Shown here: piece by piece, positions 5,926-13,244 of the stretch
Position numbering within the stretch: the stretch's first letter is position 1
Layout: every line of letters starts with the position of its first letter
DNA from: CAG-390 sp045544735
GTDB lineage: Bacteria > Bacillota > Clostridia > Oscillospirales > CAG-272
Direction: 5' to 3'
Length of the DNA stretch: 19,861 nucleotides
Assembly (NCBI GenBank): GCA_045544735.1
Contig: JAZPZM010000078.1
Location: 1 to 19,861, forward strand
Notes under the pieces: model-generated
What the model was told of the DNA's origin: nothing
What the model saw: only the letters and a program-made list of their open reading frames with translations
Databases searched by the model: none
Made by a program: the position numbers and the translations under genes

Positions 5926-6297
5926 ATGGAAGAAAAGCAAGATAAAGTAAAAGGCGGGCGCAAGCGCAAGAACCTCGTTAAGTTCTATTTGAACGACGAG
6001 GAATATCAGAAGCTGTGCGAAAATGCAGCAACCTTCGGGCGTGACAAGAGCAAATATCTACGCCTCGTCATTCAATGGATCGCTCCCATTGAACCGCCCG
6101 CTGTGGAGGTGAAGGAATTTACTCGTGAGCTAAGACGTTTGGGTGTCAGTATGAATCAGATCGCAGCGAAGGCGCACTCGCTTGGATTTGTGGATGAGCT
6201 TGAATACAAACGAACCGCTGACGAGGTGATGAAGGTGCTTGGCGCAATTCAACAAGAGTACGCGAAGAAAGGAGTGAAGGTGTTTGGCAACAACTAA
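5926..6297 (+). CDS. mobC: MobC-like relaxosome accessory protein
   Basis: This is a 123-residue basic protein. Residues about 12-50 (RKRKNLVKFYLNDEEYQKL, then YLRLVI) fit a ribbon-helix-helix DNA-binding fold. Residues 68-88 (ELRRLGVSMNQIAAKAHSLGF) carry the LRRLG-N-NQIA-KA pattern of the MobC family. MobC proteins bind near oriT, help open the strands and load the relaxase. The ATG at 5926 follows AAGGAGGA (5909-5916). An in-frame start further left would encode 32 implausible residues through the oriT hairpins. The gene overlaps the relaxase by 14 bp, so the two are co-translated, and it probably binds the hairpins just upstream. Confidence 0.85.
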   Translation: MEEKQDKVKGGRKRKNLVKFYLNDEEYQKLCENAATFGRDKSKYLRLVIQWIAPIEPPAVEVKEFTRELRRLGVSMNQIAAKAHSLGFVDELEYKRTADEVMKVLGAIQQEYAKKGVKVFGNN

Positions 6298-7633
6298 AAT
6301 TTGGGACGTAAGCGCGCACATCAGTAAGCTGCTCGCTTACGTTGCGAACAAGAACAAAACCACGATTGAGATGGAGAACAAAAACGTTGACGAAGCGGAA
6401 CGACTTGCCGCCGAGATGCTTGGACTACCACCCGAACATTTCGCAACGGAAGAAAAGAAATTTGTCACGGGAATCAACTGCACACCCGAGAACGCGAACG
6501 AGGTGATGCTTACTCTCTTGGAGGACACGGACAGTTCAGACATTCAAGCCTACCACGGCTACCAATCCTTCAAGCCCGGCGAAGTTACTCCCGACGTCGC
6601 CCACGCCATTGGTGTTCAGCTTGCCAACGAGCTATGGGGCGAGGACTTTCCCGTTGTGGTCGCCACCCATATAGATCGCGGACACGTACACAATCATTTC
6701 TGTTTCTCGGCAACGGGCTTTTCGGGTAAGAGGTATCACGACTGCAAGGCAACCTACAAGCTGATGCGCGACACCTCGGACAGACTTTGCAGGGAGTATG
6801 GTCTATCGGTCATCGAGAAACCGAAGCAACAAGGAGCTAAGCATATAGCAGAGGTTCACGCCGAGAAAAAAGGTATTCCAACCATACGCGATCAGATTCG
6901 CGCGGACATTGATGCAGTAGCCAACTACGAGTATATCATCAAATACTTTTACAATCGTATGCGCACCCTCGGATACACCTTTGAACGTCGAGGTCAATAT
7001 CTCCGCATCAAACCGTATGGCTCTAACAAATTCTTTCGCTTGGACAAGCTCGGCGCGGGATATACCGAGGCTGATATAGAAGCGAGGGTAAGGCGTAATG
7101 CACAGACGATGGAATGGAAAAAGATTGAGTATTACAAGCCTACCTTGCAGGAGAAGCCGAAAGGACTTCGCGCGCTCTATCTGCACTACCTCTACCTGCT
7201 CGGTGCGATACCGAAGGTTATCCCCAAAAATCCCGAAGCTTATGCCGCCATCAAGGATGATATTCGCCGCGCCCGTATGTACTCGGAGCAAGCCAAGTTC
7301 CTCGGAAAATATGGACTTGATACAAAGGACGACCTCATTCAGCACGCACTGAAGGTTGATCGGCAAATCAAAGCGCTCTGCAAGGAACGACGAGCACTTT
7401 GGAATAAGATCCGTTGGATGAAGGATCCCGAGCAAGTACAACCGATACGCGATGAGATCTTTGCGCTGAGCGAAAAGATAAAAACGCTCCGCAAGGAGTT
7501 TGCTATGTGCAAGGACGTGTATGACCGAAGCGCATCGGTTGAGCGAACCGTAATGCTGATCGAATTCCCACAGCTATTGGAGCAAGAAAAGCAGAAATCC
7601 GCCCCCAAAAAAGACGGACGCGAGGAGAAATAA
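6284..7633 (+). CDS. MOBP-type relaxase / mobilization nuclease
   Basis: This is a 449-residue relaxase. The N-terminus MATTKIWDVSAHISKLLAYV (Tyr19 the likely nicking tyrosine region, with ANKNKT following) and GINCTPENA (63-71) are typical of Firmicutes MOBP relaxases. So are AYHGYQSFKPGEVTPDVAH (89-107) and the metal-binding histidine motif HIDRGHVHNHF (129-139). It nicks oriT and pilots the strand into the recipient. The start is TTG at 6284, supported by AAAGGAG (6268-6274) with 9-base spacing and by the conserved N-terminus; no ATG exists nearby. The C-terminal 150 residues are charged and helical. No coupling protein or secretion genes are in the window, so transfer would need a helper element. 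Confidence 0.92.
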   Translation: MATTKIWDVSAHISKLLAYVANKNKTTIEMENKNVDEAERLAAEMLGLPPEHFATEEKKFVTGINCTPENANEVMLTLLEDTDSSDIQAYHGYQSFKPGEVTPDVAHAIGVQLANELWGEDFPVVVATHIDRGHVHNHFCFSATGFSGKRYHDCKATYKLMRDTSDRLCREYGLSVIEKPKQQGAKHIAEVHAEKKGIPTIRDQIRADIDAVANYEYIIKYFYNRMRTLGYTFERRGQYLRIKPYGSNKFFRLDKLGAGYTEADIEARVRRNAQTMEWKKIEYYKPTLQEKPKGLRALYLHYLYLLGAIPKVIPKNPEAYAAIKDDIRRARMYSEQAKFLGKYGLDTKDDLIQHALKVDRQIKALCKERRALWNKIRWMKDPEQVQPIRDEIFALSEKIKTLRKEFAMCKDVYDRSASVERTVMLIEFPQLLEQEKQKSAPKKDGREEK

Positions 7634-7637
7634 AAGT

Positions 7638-7797
7638 ACGGTCTTGACCGTAGAAAATTGCTACCGCCCGCGAAAGCGATTTTACGGTCTTGACCGAAGA
7701 AAAACGGCATTTTTCCGTTTCTGACACCTCAAAACGTATCCCACACCACAAAGGCGTTTTCTATTGAGAAACTCGCATTTTTCCACGCTCTTGACCG
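7638..7797 (+). repeat. CGGTCTTGACCG palindromes within a large inverted repeat, after the relaxase
   Basis: The interrupted palindrome CGGTCTTGACCG occurs at 7639-7650 and 7685-7696, and a variant (CGCTCTTGACCG) lies at 7786-7797. The first two copies sit in the arms of a larger imperfect inverted repeat (about 7638-7662 against 7675-7697; inner arms AAAATTGCT / AGCGATTTT). This DNA could extrude as a cruciform, or the RNA could fold as a long hairpin. A further AAACGG/CCGTTT stem lies at 7702-7720. The 222-base gap to the next gene holds no coding sequence. Possible roles are a binding site for the nearby ParB-family protein, an origin, or a transcript end; no T-tract follows. Confidence 0.7.
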
Positions 7798-7855
7798 AGC
7801 CTTTTTGAGCAAAAATCGCCTTACTTCAAAAACTAATCCAATTTAGGAGGACTTT

Positions 7856-8149
7856 ATGATTACAAATAAGAAAAAGAATGAAAAGACAACCGAAATCTAT
7901 TTTGACGAAACACCCGCGCCCGTAATCATACGGACACACAACACAAATCTAAAGAAGCGCCTGCTTGCCTTTGCTGAGAAGTTTCCATCACTTTGCAGGC
8001 TGACCGACGATGACGAGCTTGGATACCTTTCGTTTGAGATTGACAAGAAAAGGTTCGCTTGCCGCATCACCGATCCCTACACCGAGGAACGTAAGGCAAT
8101 GGCAAGAGCCAAGATGAACGAGATTAACAACAAGGAGGATATTGAATGA
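7856..8149 (+). CDS. small conserved element protein of unknown function
   Basis: This is a 97-residue soluble, highly charged protein with no membrane segment or signal peptide. The central part (HNTNLKKRLLAFAEKFPSLC, then DDDELGYLSFEIDKKRF) resembles small proteins commonly encoded between relaxase and ParB-like genes of clostridial integrative elements. I know no function for them. The ATG has a clear TTAGGAGGA just upstream (7843-7851). The stop overlaps the ParB-family start by 4 bases (ATGA), so the two are translationally coupled. That suggests the proteins act together. Confidence 0.75.
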   Translation: MITNKKKNEKTTEIYFDETPAPVIIRTHNTNLKKRLLAFAEKFPSLCRLTDDDELGYLSFEIDKKRFACRITDPYTEERKAMARAKMNEINNKEDIE

Positions 8150-9033
8150 CAGAAACCAAGAGCAGAGAGAAAATTACAGTAATTGATTTGCCCGTTACCG
8201 CGCTCCGTTCCTTTGAGGAGCATCCCTACAAAGTGGTTGACAACGAGGAAATGGCAAGCCTTGTGGATAGCATCTATAACCAAGGCATACTCACGCCCAT
8301 CACAGTACGACCGTTAACTAACGGCGAATATGAGATCGTATCGGGACACCGCCGCTTGTTCGCGTGTCGGAAGCTCGGCATCAAGGTGATCCCCGCAATC
8401 GTCAAGGAGCTTAGCCGTGAGGATGCCATTCTCGAAATGGTGGACTCCAACCTTCACCGAGAGCATATTCTGCCGAGTGAGAAAGCTAAGGCTTACAAGA
8501 TGAAGATGGACGCGATGAAAAGACAAGGAGAGCGCACTGACCTTACTTTGTCGCCAATGGCAACAAAGTCGGCAATTGATAGTGCCGCAGAGATTGGAAG
8601 TGCAGCGGGAGAGAGCCGCGATCAAGTGTTCCGTTATATCCGTCTTAATCTCCTTATTCCCGAATTGCTTGATATGGTGGATGAAGGGCGCATTGCCTTC
8701 CGTCCTGCCGTGGAGCTTTCGCATTTACGGGAGCAAGAGCAATACGATTTGCTGACTACGATTGAAAGCGAGGATGCTACACCATCCCTCAGCCAAGCTA
8801 TTCGTATGAAGCGGCTCAGCCAAGACGGGAAACTCGATATGGACACCATCTTTGATATTATGACCGAGGAAAAGCCGAACCAAAAGGAAACGGTCAAGAT
8901 ACAAAGAGAAAAGCTCGATAAATATTTCGGGCGCGGTGTTCCCGTATCGCAGATAGAAGCCACCATACTGCGCTTGTTGGAGCAAGAACGTATCCGACAG
9001 ATAAAGAAGCGCAGCGAACACGAGAGCAGATGA
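8146..9033 (+). CDS. ParB/Spo0J-family DNA-binding protein (orphan, element-encoded)
   Basis: The product has 295 residues. The ParB N-terminal nuclease-like/CTPase fold spans about 10-105: ITVIDLPVTALR, IYNQGILTPITVRP, the SGHRRLFACRKLG motif with GHRR at 67-70, and the following MVDSNLHREHILPSEKAKA (98-116). A helix-turn-helix region (about 150-215) and a C-terminal part with KLDKYFGRGV follow. ParB proteins spread from palindromic centromere sites and use CTP in chromosomal or plasmid partition. Many integrative elements encode an orphan ParB-like protein without ParA, as here, and its role there may be stabilisation or regulation. The palindromes at 7639-7797 are a plausible binding site. 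It is coupled by a 4-base overlap to the gene before. Confidence 0.88.
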   Translation: MTETKSREKITVIDLPVTALRSFEEHPYKVVDNEEMASLVDSIYNQGILTPITVRPLTNGEYEIVSGHRRLFACRKLGIKVIPAIVKELSREDAILEMVDSNLHREHILPSEKAKAYKMKMDAMKRQGERTDLTLSPMATKSAIDSAAEIGSAAGESRDQVFRYIRLNLLIPELLDMVDEGRIAFRPAVELSHLREQEQYDLLTTIESEDATPSLSQAIRMKRLSQDGKLDMDTIFDIMTEEKPNQKETVKIQREKLDKYFGRGVPVSQIEATILRLLEQERIRQIKKRSEHESR

Positions 9034-9046
9034 AAGGAGAGTGCCT

Positions 9047-9337
9047 ATGATAAAGAAAATAGAAATGCCCCACGTTCGCGGTGTTATCATCCGTGAACCC
9101 ATCAATATTGATGAGCCGATCATTTTGGATGACCATATCCCATACCCCAAGCGTGCTACGGGAATTGTTCAAAACACTCCCGTGATCAATTATCCTACGG
9201 CACTCAATTTCACCAAGCGTATTGGAACAGTGGATTATGTTATCAATACCCACTTTGCCGAAGAAGGCAAAAGCACTCTGCTTTCGCAGTTTCGGGATCT
9301 GATCCTATCTCAAAAAATGACCGACGACTTAATGTGA
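9047..9337 (+). CDS. TnpW-like transposon-encoded protein
   Basis: This is a 96-residue soluble protein. The C-terminal half (FTKRIGTVDYVINTHFAEEG, then LSQFRDLIL) matches the pattern of the TnpW family: K-RIG-T-Y-V--HF, followed by a short helix with R-LI. TnpW proteins are small, of unknown function, and sit beside TnpX-type recombinases, exactly as here. The N-terminal half (HVRGVIIREPINIDEPIILDDHIPYP) is not familiar. The ATG at 9047 is chosen over a GTG at 9041 because AAAGGAG (9033-9039) gives 7-base spacing to the ATG. It ends 84 bases before the recombinase start, with a separate promoter between. Confidence 0.65.
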   Translation: MIKKIEMPHVRGVIIREPINIDEPIILDDHIPYPKRATGIVQNTPVINYPTALNFTKRIGTVDYVINTHFAEEGKSTLLSQFRDLILSQKMTDDLM

Positions 9338-9342
9338 CAGAA

Positions 9343-9397
9343 TTGCAAGGATACGCCGGGCATTGTATAATAAGGCTACCTTACAGCAATGCTCGGC
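9343..9397 (+). promoter_or_regulatory. promoter of the serine recombinase with an inverted-repeat operator
   Basis: TTGCAA (9343-9348), a 17-base spacer and TATAAT (9366-9371) lie directly upstream of the recombinase. An inverted repeat brackets the -10: GCCGGGCATTG (9355-9365) against CAATGCTCGGC (9387-9397), 10 of 11 positions complementary. That placement is expected for a repressor site, and the repressor could be the recombinase itself or an element regulator. Confidence 0.72.
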
Positions 9398-9421
9398 TTA
9401 CAGAAAGGAAAAGGTGATTAT

Positions 9422-11083
9422 ATGACAAAACAAGCCGAGAATAAAATAACCGCCCTCTACTGCCGACTGTCACAAGACGACGGGAGAGATGGCGATAGTA
9501 ATTCAATCGTGAATCAAAGGGAGATCTTATCCCAATACGCTCGTTCCAATGGTTTTCACAATACACAGTTTTTCGTAGATGACGGTGTTTCGGGTACGAC
9601 CTTTGACCGTCCCGATTTTCAGCGTATGCAACGAATGGTTGAAAACGGAGAGATCGATACAATCATTGTAAAAGACCTTAGCCGTTTCGGTCGTAATTAT
9701 CTTGACGTCGGCAAATACTTGGAGATCAAATATCCCTCGCTTGGTGTTCGCTTCATAGCTATTCAAGAGAACGTTGATACGATGAAGAACATCGGTACGG
9801 AAATGATGCCGTTTAACAACATCTTCAACGAGTGGCACGCCGCACAGACGAGCAAGAAAATTCGTGCCGTTTGGAAGGCGAAAGCAGACAAGGGAGAGCG
9901 TGTATCGTCGGTAATTCCATACGGATATAAAAAGTCCGAGGATAACCCCAAGCAATGGGTGATTGACGAGGATGCAGCTAAAGTGGTTCGTTATATTTTC
10001 GACCTCTGCCTTCAAGGTCTTGGACCGACGAAGATCGGACGTAGATTAGAGAACGAACAAATACTCTCACCAACGGCTTACTTTATATCAGTGGGGCGTA
10101 AAACATCTAAAGATGTATCGAAACGCGGTGAATATGCTTGGACAACAAGTAGTATTGAGCATATCTTGGCAAACCGACAGTACACAGGATGCACGGTCAA
10201 TTTCAAAACTACTCTCGTCAGCTATAAAGTACACAAGACGGTTCACAACCCCGAGGAAGAATGGCAGATCATTCCCAATACGCAAGAAGCTATTATTGAC
10301 GAGGATACCTTCAATCGCGTTCAAGAATTACGAGAGAACCGTAGAAGGAATACCGCCACGGGCAGAGAAAGTCTGTTTTCGGGACTGCTTTACTGTGCTG
10401 ATTGCAAATCCAAGCTTTATTTCTGCGCGGCAAAGAGTGTCGATGAAAACCAAGAATTTCACCGATGCTCCGCTTACAAAGAAAATCGCGGTACTTGCTC
10501 TATTCACTTCATTCGTGAGGTGGTTTTGAGAGAAACGATGCTTGAACTTGTAAGGCGTGTGGCTTTGTTCATTCAGCAGTACGAAGCGGTGTTTCTCTAT
10601 ATGTATTCCAAAAAGCACAGCTTAGCCAAGGCAACCAATATGAGAACGTTAAAGGCAAATATCGAAAAAAGTCAGCGAAGAATCGTGGAGCTTGATAAAC
10701 TTATTGAGCGTATTTATGAGGATAACGTTCTCGGTAAAATTCCCGACGAGAGATTTTCTAAGATGATGGGTAATTATGAAGCGGAGCAAAAGGAACTGAT
10801 AGCGTTTACGGCAAAGGCTGAAGAAACCTTAAAGGCAGCGGAGCAAGACAAGGTGGATCTTCGCGTATTTCTTGAAACCATTCGTAAGTGTACCGATATT
10901 AAGGAGCTAACTCCCGAAATCGTTAATCGACTTATAAGACGAATTGAAGTTCACAAGAGCGCGAAGATAGACGGAATAAAGCGCGTAAAACTTGATGTTT
11001 ACTTTACCGCCGTCGGACTGATTGACATTCCCGATGAAAAGGAATTGATTGAATTGATGGAAGAAATCCGTAGAACCGCGTAA
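9422..11083 (+). CDS. large serine recombinase, TnpX family
   Basis: This is a 553-residue integrase/excisionase. Order: the resolvase catalytic domain (1-150) with ALYCRLSQDD (Ser17 nucleophile, Arg15), DDGVSGTTFDRPDFQRM and VKDLSRFGRNY (84-94). Then comes the recombinase domain (about 165-285: RVSSVIPYGYKK, VVRYIFDLCLQGLGPTKI). A zinc ribbon (about 320-370) carries CADC and later HRCSAYKENRGTC. A coiled coil (about 400-480) and a DUF4368-type tail (VKLDVYFTAVGLIDIPDEKE) finish it. Such proteins recombine short two- or three-base cores, as TnpX and TndX do, and usually lie at the element end. The ATG at 9422 follows AAAGGAAAAGGTG; an in-frame ATG at 9389 lies within the operator repeat and lacks a ribosome site. 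Length is complete. Confidence 0.95.
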   Translation: MTKQAENKITALYCRLSQDDGRDGDSNSIVNQREILSQYARSNGFHNTQFFVDDGVSGTTFDRPDFQRMQRMVENGEIDTIIVKDLSRFGRNYLDVGKYLEIKYPSLGVRFIAIQENVDTMKNIGTEMMPFNNIFNEWHAAQTSKKIRAVWKAKADKGERVSSVIPYGYKKSEDNPKQWVIDEDAAKVVRYIFDLCLQGLGPTKIGRRLENEQILSPTAYFISVGRKTSKDVSKRGEYAWTTSSIEHILANRQYTGCTVNFKTTLVSYKVHKTVHNPEEEWQIIPNTQEAIIDEDTFNRVQELRENRRRNTATGRESLFSGLLYCADCKSKLYFCAAKSVDENQEFHRCSAYKENRGTCSIHFIREVVLRETMLELVRRVALFIQQYEAVFLYMYSKKHSLAKATNMRTLKANIEKSQRRIVELDKLIERIYEDNVLGKIPDERFSKMMGNYEAEQKELIAFTAKAEETLKAAEQDKVDLRVFLETIRKCTDIKELTPEIVNRLIRRIEVHKSAKIDGIKRVKLDVYFTAVGLIDIPDEKELIELMEEIRRTA

Positions 11084-11094
11084 AAACTAAAAAA

Positions 11095-11138
11095 GCAAGA
11101 ATACGGCATATCTCTTGCGAAATATACCGTATTCTTGC
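11095..11138 (-). terminator. strong terminator between the recombinase and the lipoprotein gene
   Basis: GCAAGAATACGG (11095-11106) pairs with CCGTATTCTTGC (11127-11138). An inner ATAT/ATAT extension follows after one mismatch. On the minus strand a run of six T follows, so it ends the lipoprotein transcript. On the plus strand only AAAACTG follows. It lies 11 bases after the recombinase stop. Confidence 0.85.
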
Positions 11139-11179
11139 AAAACTGTCCTTCCGAACGACGAGCGTCGCCCTTTATTTTT

Positions 11180-13135
11180 TTATACTGCGAGGTCAGCCTC
11201 GGAAATTACGTTGTATCCCGTGGTGTCGGGAACAAGCTCGATAAAGCCGTCTATCTCATATTCCTCTGCGCTGTATACGAACACGTAGTAGTGATATACT
11301 ACGGTGGGGTTAGTCTTTTCGATAAGCGCGAAGTCCATGGGGAGAGTCTTGCCTGCGTTTAGGGCTGCCTCTACTTTTGCATCGTAGTCGGCAAGCTGCG
11401 CCGCATAGGTAGCGTAATTTGCAACGTAGACGTCGCAAAGTTCAAACATTGCCTTCTCCTCGTTGGTAAGTTCGGGAGCGGCTACTGCGGCGGTGGAAAT
11501 ATCAAAGGAGATATCTCCGTCGGGAGTAACGAGCGCGATATTGAACTTGGGAGCTCCGCTTGCATCAACGCTTACTGCCTTAACGGCAAAGCTGAACGTA
11601 GTAACGCCGCTTGCAGTGACGCTCATCTTAACGATCTCGCCGTTTGCGTCAGCCATATTCATTACGAAATCAGCCTTCGTCTCAACACCCGCGTCATTTA
11701 CAAGAACGTGAAGCTCCGTGCTTGCACCCATGCTTGCGGTAAAGCTTGCGTTAAGGTTGTTCTGCTTATACTCAAGGATTGCGCTAAACTGCATGCCGCT
11801 CTCGTTTGCGGAAAGCGTGTACTCGCTCTTCATAAGCTCTGCGCCGTCGCACTTTACTACCGCCTTGCCGGTCATACCCGTTTCGGTAGACTCCAAATCG
11901 GAGGTAGTTTCATAGCGGTGGGAGGTTACGTTGCCTGCCTCATCCGCCTCGGATACATTTACAAAGCCGGAAGACGTCATCTTGTTTCCGTTATCGCTTA
12001 CCGTGATGGTAGCGCCAAGAACTTCCTTATCATCAAGCTCGGTTAGCTCGGTTACGCTAAGGGTGAGCTTGCCGCCCATCTCCTGCGTAGTGGCGTTAAG
12101 AGAAGCCTTGAACTCACCCGCAACAACGTCTACGGTGTATACGGTAGCGGAGCTGTATACGGTAACGGTAAGGGTCTGGGGGATATCGAGCTTAATGGTA
12201 AGCTCGCCAGTCTGCGCGTACTTGCTGAGGTCAGCGGTCATATTGGTCACGAGAATGAGATCGAAGACGGCCTGAGCATCGCCAAGCTCTGCCTCGGTCG
12301 CGCCAAGCTCGCCAAGAACTGTCTTTATGACGTTTACTACGTAAGTAGACTTGAGCTGCCATACGCCGTTTCCGAGGTCGATAAGATCGTCCTCCTTAAC
12401 GGTGAGCGCGGTCTTGATAGCCTCGATATCCACGTCGATCTCGACCTTGGGCATAGCTTCAAGAGAAGCGGAGAGAGAAGCAAGCGCCGCATCGATCTGC
12501 GCGTAGATATCCGCAAAGGATACGGAAGTCATAGGCATAACCATACCTGATGCGCTGCCGATCATGCTTATTCCGTCTGCGGTGATCTTGCCTATAACCT
12601 TTGCATCATCGCCAAAGGAATCCTTGCCCAGCATATAGATGAAATTGTTCGAGAGCTGGAATTTTTCAGGAAGGCTCTGACCTTCAGCAAGGCTACCTGA
12701 AATATTGTCAACGGTAAGGCTCATTCCATCCATCGCCTTGATAAGTTCGGTAACAATGGACTTTGCATCAATAGCGGAAAGGTCGATCGCGCCCATAATA
12801 TCGCCGATATTGCCGATATTTCCTACTCCGCTCTGCTCGCCGCCCTGCTCGCCGCCTTCGGGAACGGTGGGGATCATGCCCGAAAGATTAGCGTTGAGAA
12901 GCGCCGCAACGCCCGCCGCCGTGCTTACGTCGGCATCGGGATTTGCCAATTCGCCACCGCTTGTATTGGTGGTGTCCGCAGGCGTTGTTTCTGCGGGAGT
13001 GGTCGCCGCGGGAGTGGTGTCCGCGGGGGTAGTTTCTGCATTCTCGCCGTCGTCACACGAAACGAGGCAGAAGCTCATCATCATAATTACCGCCATAAGA
13101 AGCGCGGCAACACGAAGAAATTTAGTGTTTTTCAT
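11180..13135 (-). CDS. large lipoprotein with Thr/Pro linker, unknown function
   Basis: This 651-residue protein has a lipoprotein signal: basic MKNTKFLR, a hydrophobic stretch, and lipobox LVSC with Cys27. A low-complexity linker of A-x-TTP-A repeats (about 34-57) probably spans the cell wall. The mature part is rich in alternating beta strands (for example VNVIKTVLGELG, LTIKLDIPQTLTVTVY, NASFTASMGAS). It ends with a soluble domain (about 570-651). I recognise no enzyme motif. The pattern resembles the big surface lipoproteins common in gut Clostridia, perhaps binding ligand or polymer. The ribosome site AGAAAGGG precedes the ATG. It has its own promoter and terminator, so it is monocistronic and intact despite the nearby element. 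Confidence 0.85.
   Translation of the reverse strand: MKNTKFLRVAALLMAVIMMMSFCLVSCDDGENAETTPADTTPAATTPAETTPADTTNTSGGELANPDADVSTAAGVAALLNANLSGMIPTVPEGGEQGGEQSGVGNIGNIGDIMGAIDLSAIDAKSIVTELIKAMDGMSLTVDNISGSLAEGQSLPEKFQLSNNFIYMLGKDSFGDDAKVIGKITADGISMIGSASGMVMPMTSVSFADIYAQIDAALASLSASLEAMPKVEIDVDIEAIKTALTVKEDDLIDLGNGVWQLKSTYVVNVIKTVLGELGATEAELGDAQAVFDLILVTNMTADLSKYAQTGELTIKLDIPQTLTVTVYSSATVYTVDVVAGEFKASLNATTQEMGGKLTLSVTELTELDDKEVLGATITVSDNGNKMTSSGFVNVSEADEAGNVTSHRYETTSDLESTETGMTGKAVVKCDGAELMKSEYTLSANESGMQFSAILEYKQNNLNASFTASMGASTELHVLVNDAGVETKADFVMNMADANGEIVKMSVTASGVTTFSFAVKAVSVDASGAPKFNIALVTPDGDISFDISTAAVAAPELTNEEKAMFELCDVYVANYATYAAQLADYDAKVEAALNAGKTLPMDFALIEKTNPTVVYHYYVFVYSAEEYEIDGFIELVPDTTGYNVISEADLAV
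12969..13043 (-). repeat. 15-bp tandem repeat encoding the A-x-TTP linker
   Basis: Five imperfect 15-base units (starting at 12969, 12984, 12999, 13014 and 13029) each read like GTGGTGTCCGCGGGA on the plus strand. Each encodes a five-residue unit of the lipoprotein linker. Units can be gained or lost in frame by slippage, so linker length probably varies between strains. Confidence 0.85.
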
Positions 13136-13170
13136 TTTTTTGCCCTTTCTTAAAATAGAATTTCACGTTA

Positions 13171-13210
13171 ATTATAGCACTTAAATAATCGAAGTCAAGC
13201 AACCGTTGCT
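13171..13210 (-). promoter_or_regulatory. promoter and palindrome of the lipoprotein gene
   Basis: On the minus strand, TTGACT (13198-13193), a 16-base spacer with extended TGC, and TATAAT (13176-13171). The palindrome AGCAACCGTTGCT (plus strand 13198-13210) touches the -35 box, a position suited to a repressor or activator. The rest of the 109-base gap to pepD is AT-rich with no gene. Confidence 0.72.
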
Positions 13211-13244
13211 CTAAAAATGTAAACAAATTATAAACAATCCGCGC

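Larger units (their letters stand above)
5926..11083 (+). mobile_element. integrative mobilizable element module (minimal visible extent)
   Basis: MobC-like protein, relaxase, small conserved protein, ParB-family protein, TnpW-like protein and TnpX-family recombinase run in one direction with overlaps. They are flanked on the right by host-type genes on the other strand with a different base composition. The stated ends are only the outermost element genes. The candidate oriT and leader (5290-5925) surely belong to it. The kdpDE and ABC operons may be cargo, because their base composition resembles the element more than the right-hand chromosome. The left terminus was not found. Confidence 0.8.

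Noticed and set aside
6803..7441. 212-codon open frame on the minus strand
   Set aside because: It is a shadow of the relaxase gene with no family resemblance or start signal.
7638..7797. CRISPR-like repeat array
   Set aside because: Only three short palindromes with unequal spacing (46 and 101 bases), no constant repeat-spacer unit and no cas genes.
9389..9421. upstream ATG for the serine recombinase
   Set aside because: It lies in the right arm of the operator repeat and lacks a ribosome site; ATG 9422 has one and gives the usual N-terminus.
11095..11138. terminal inverted repeat of an insertion sequence
   Set aside because: Both arms lie together at one place with a T-run on one side, which is a terminator; serine-recombinase elements do not need long terminal repeats.
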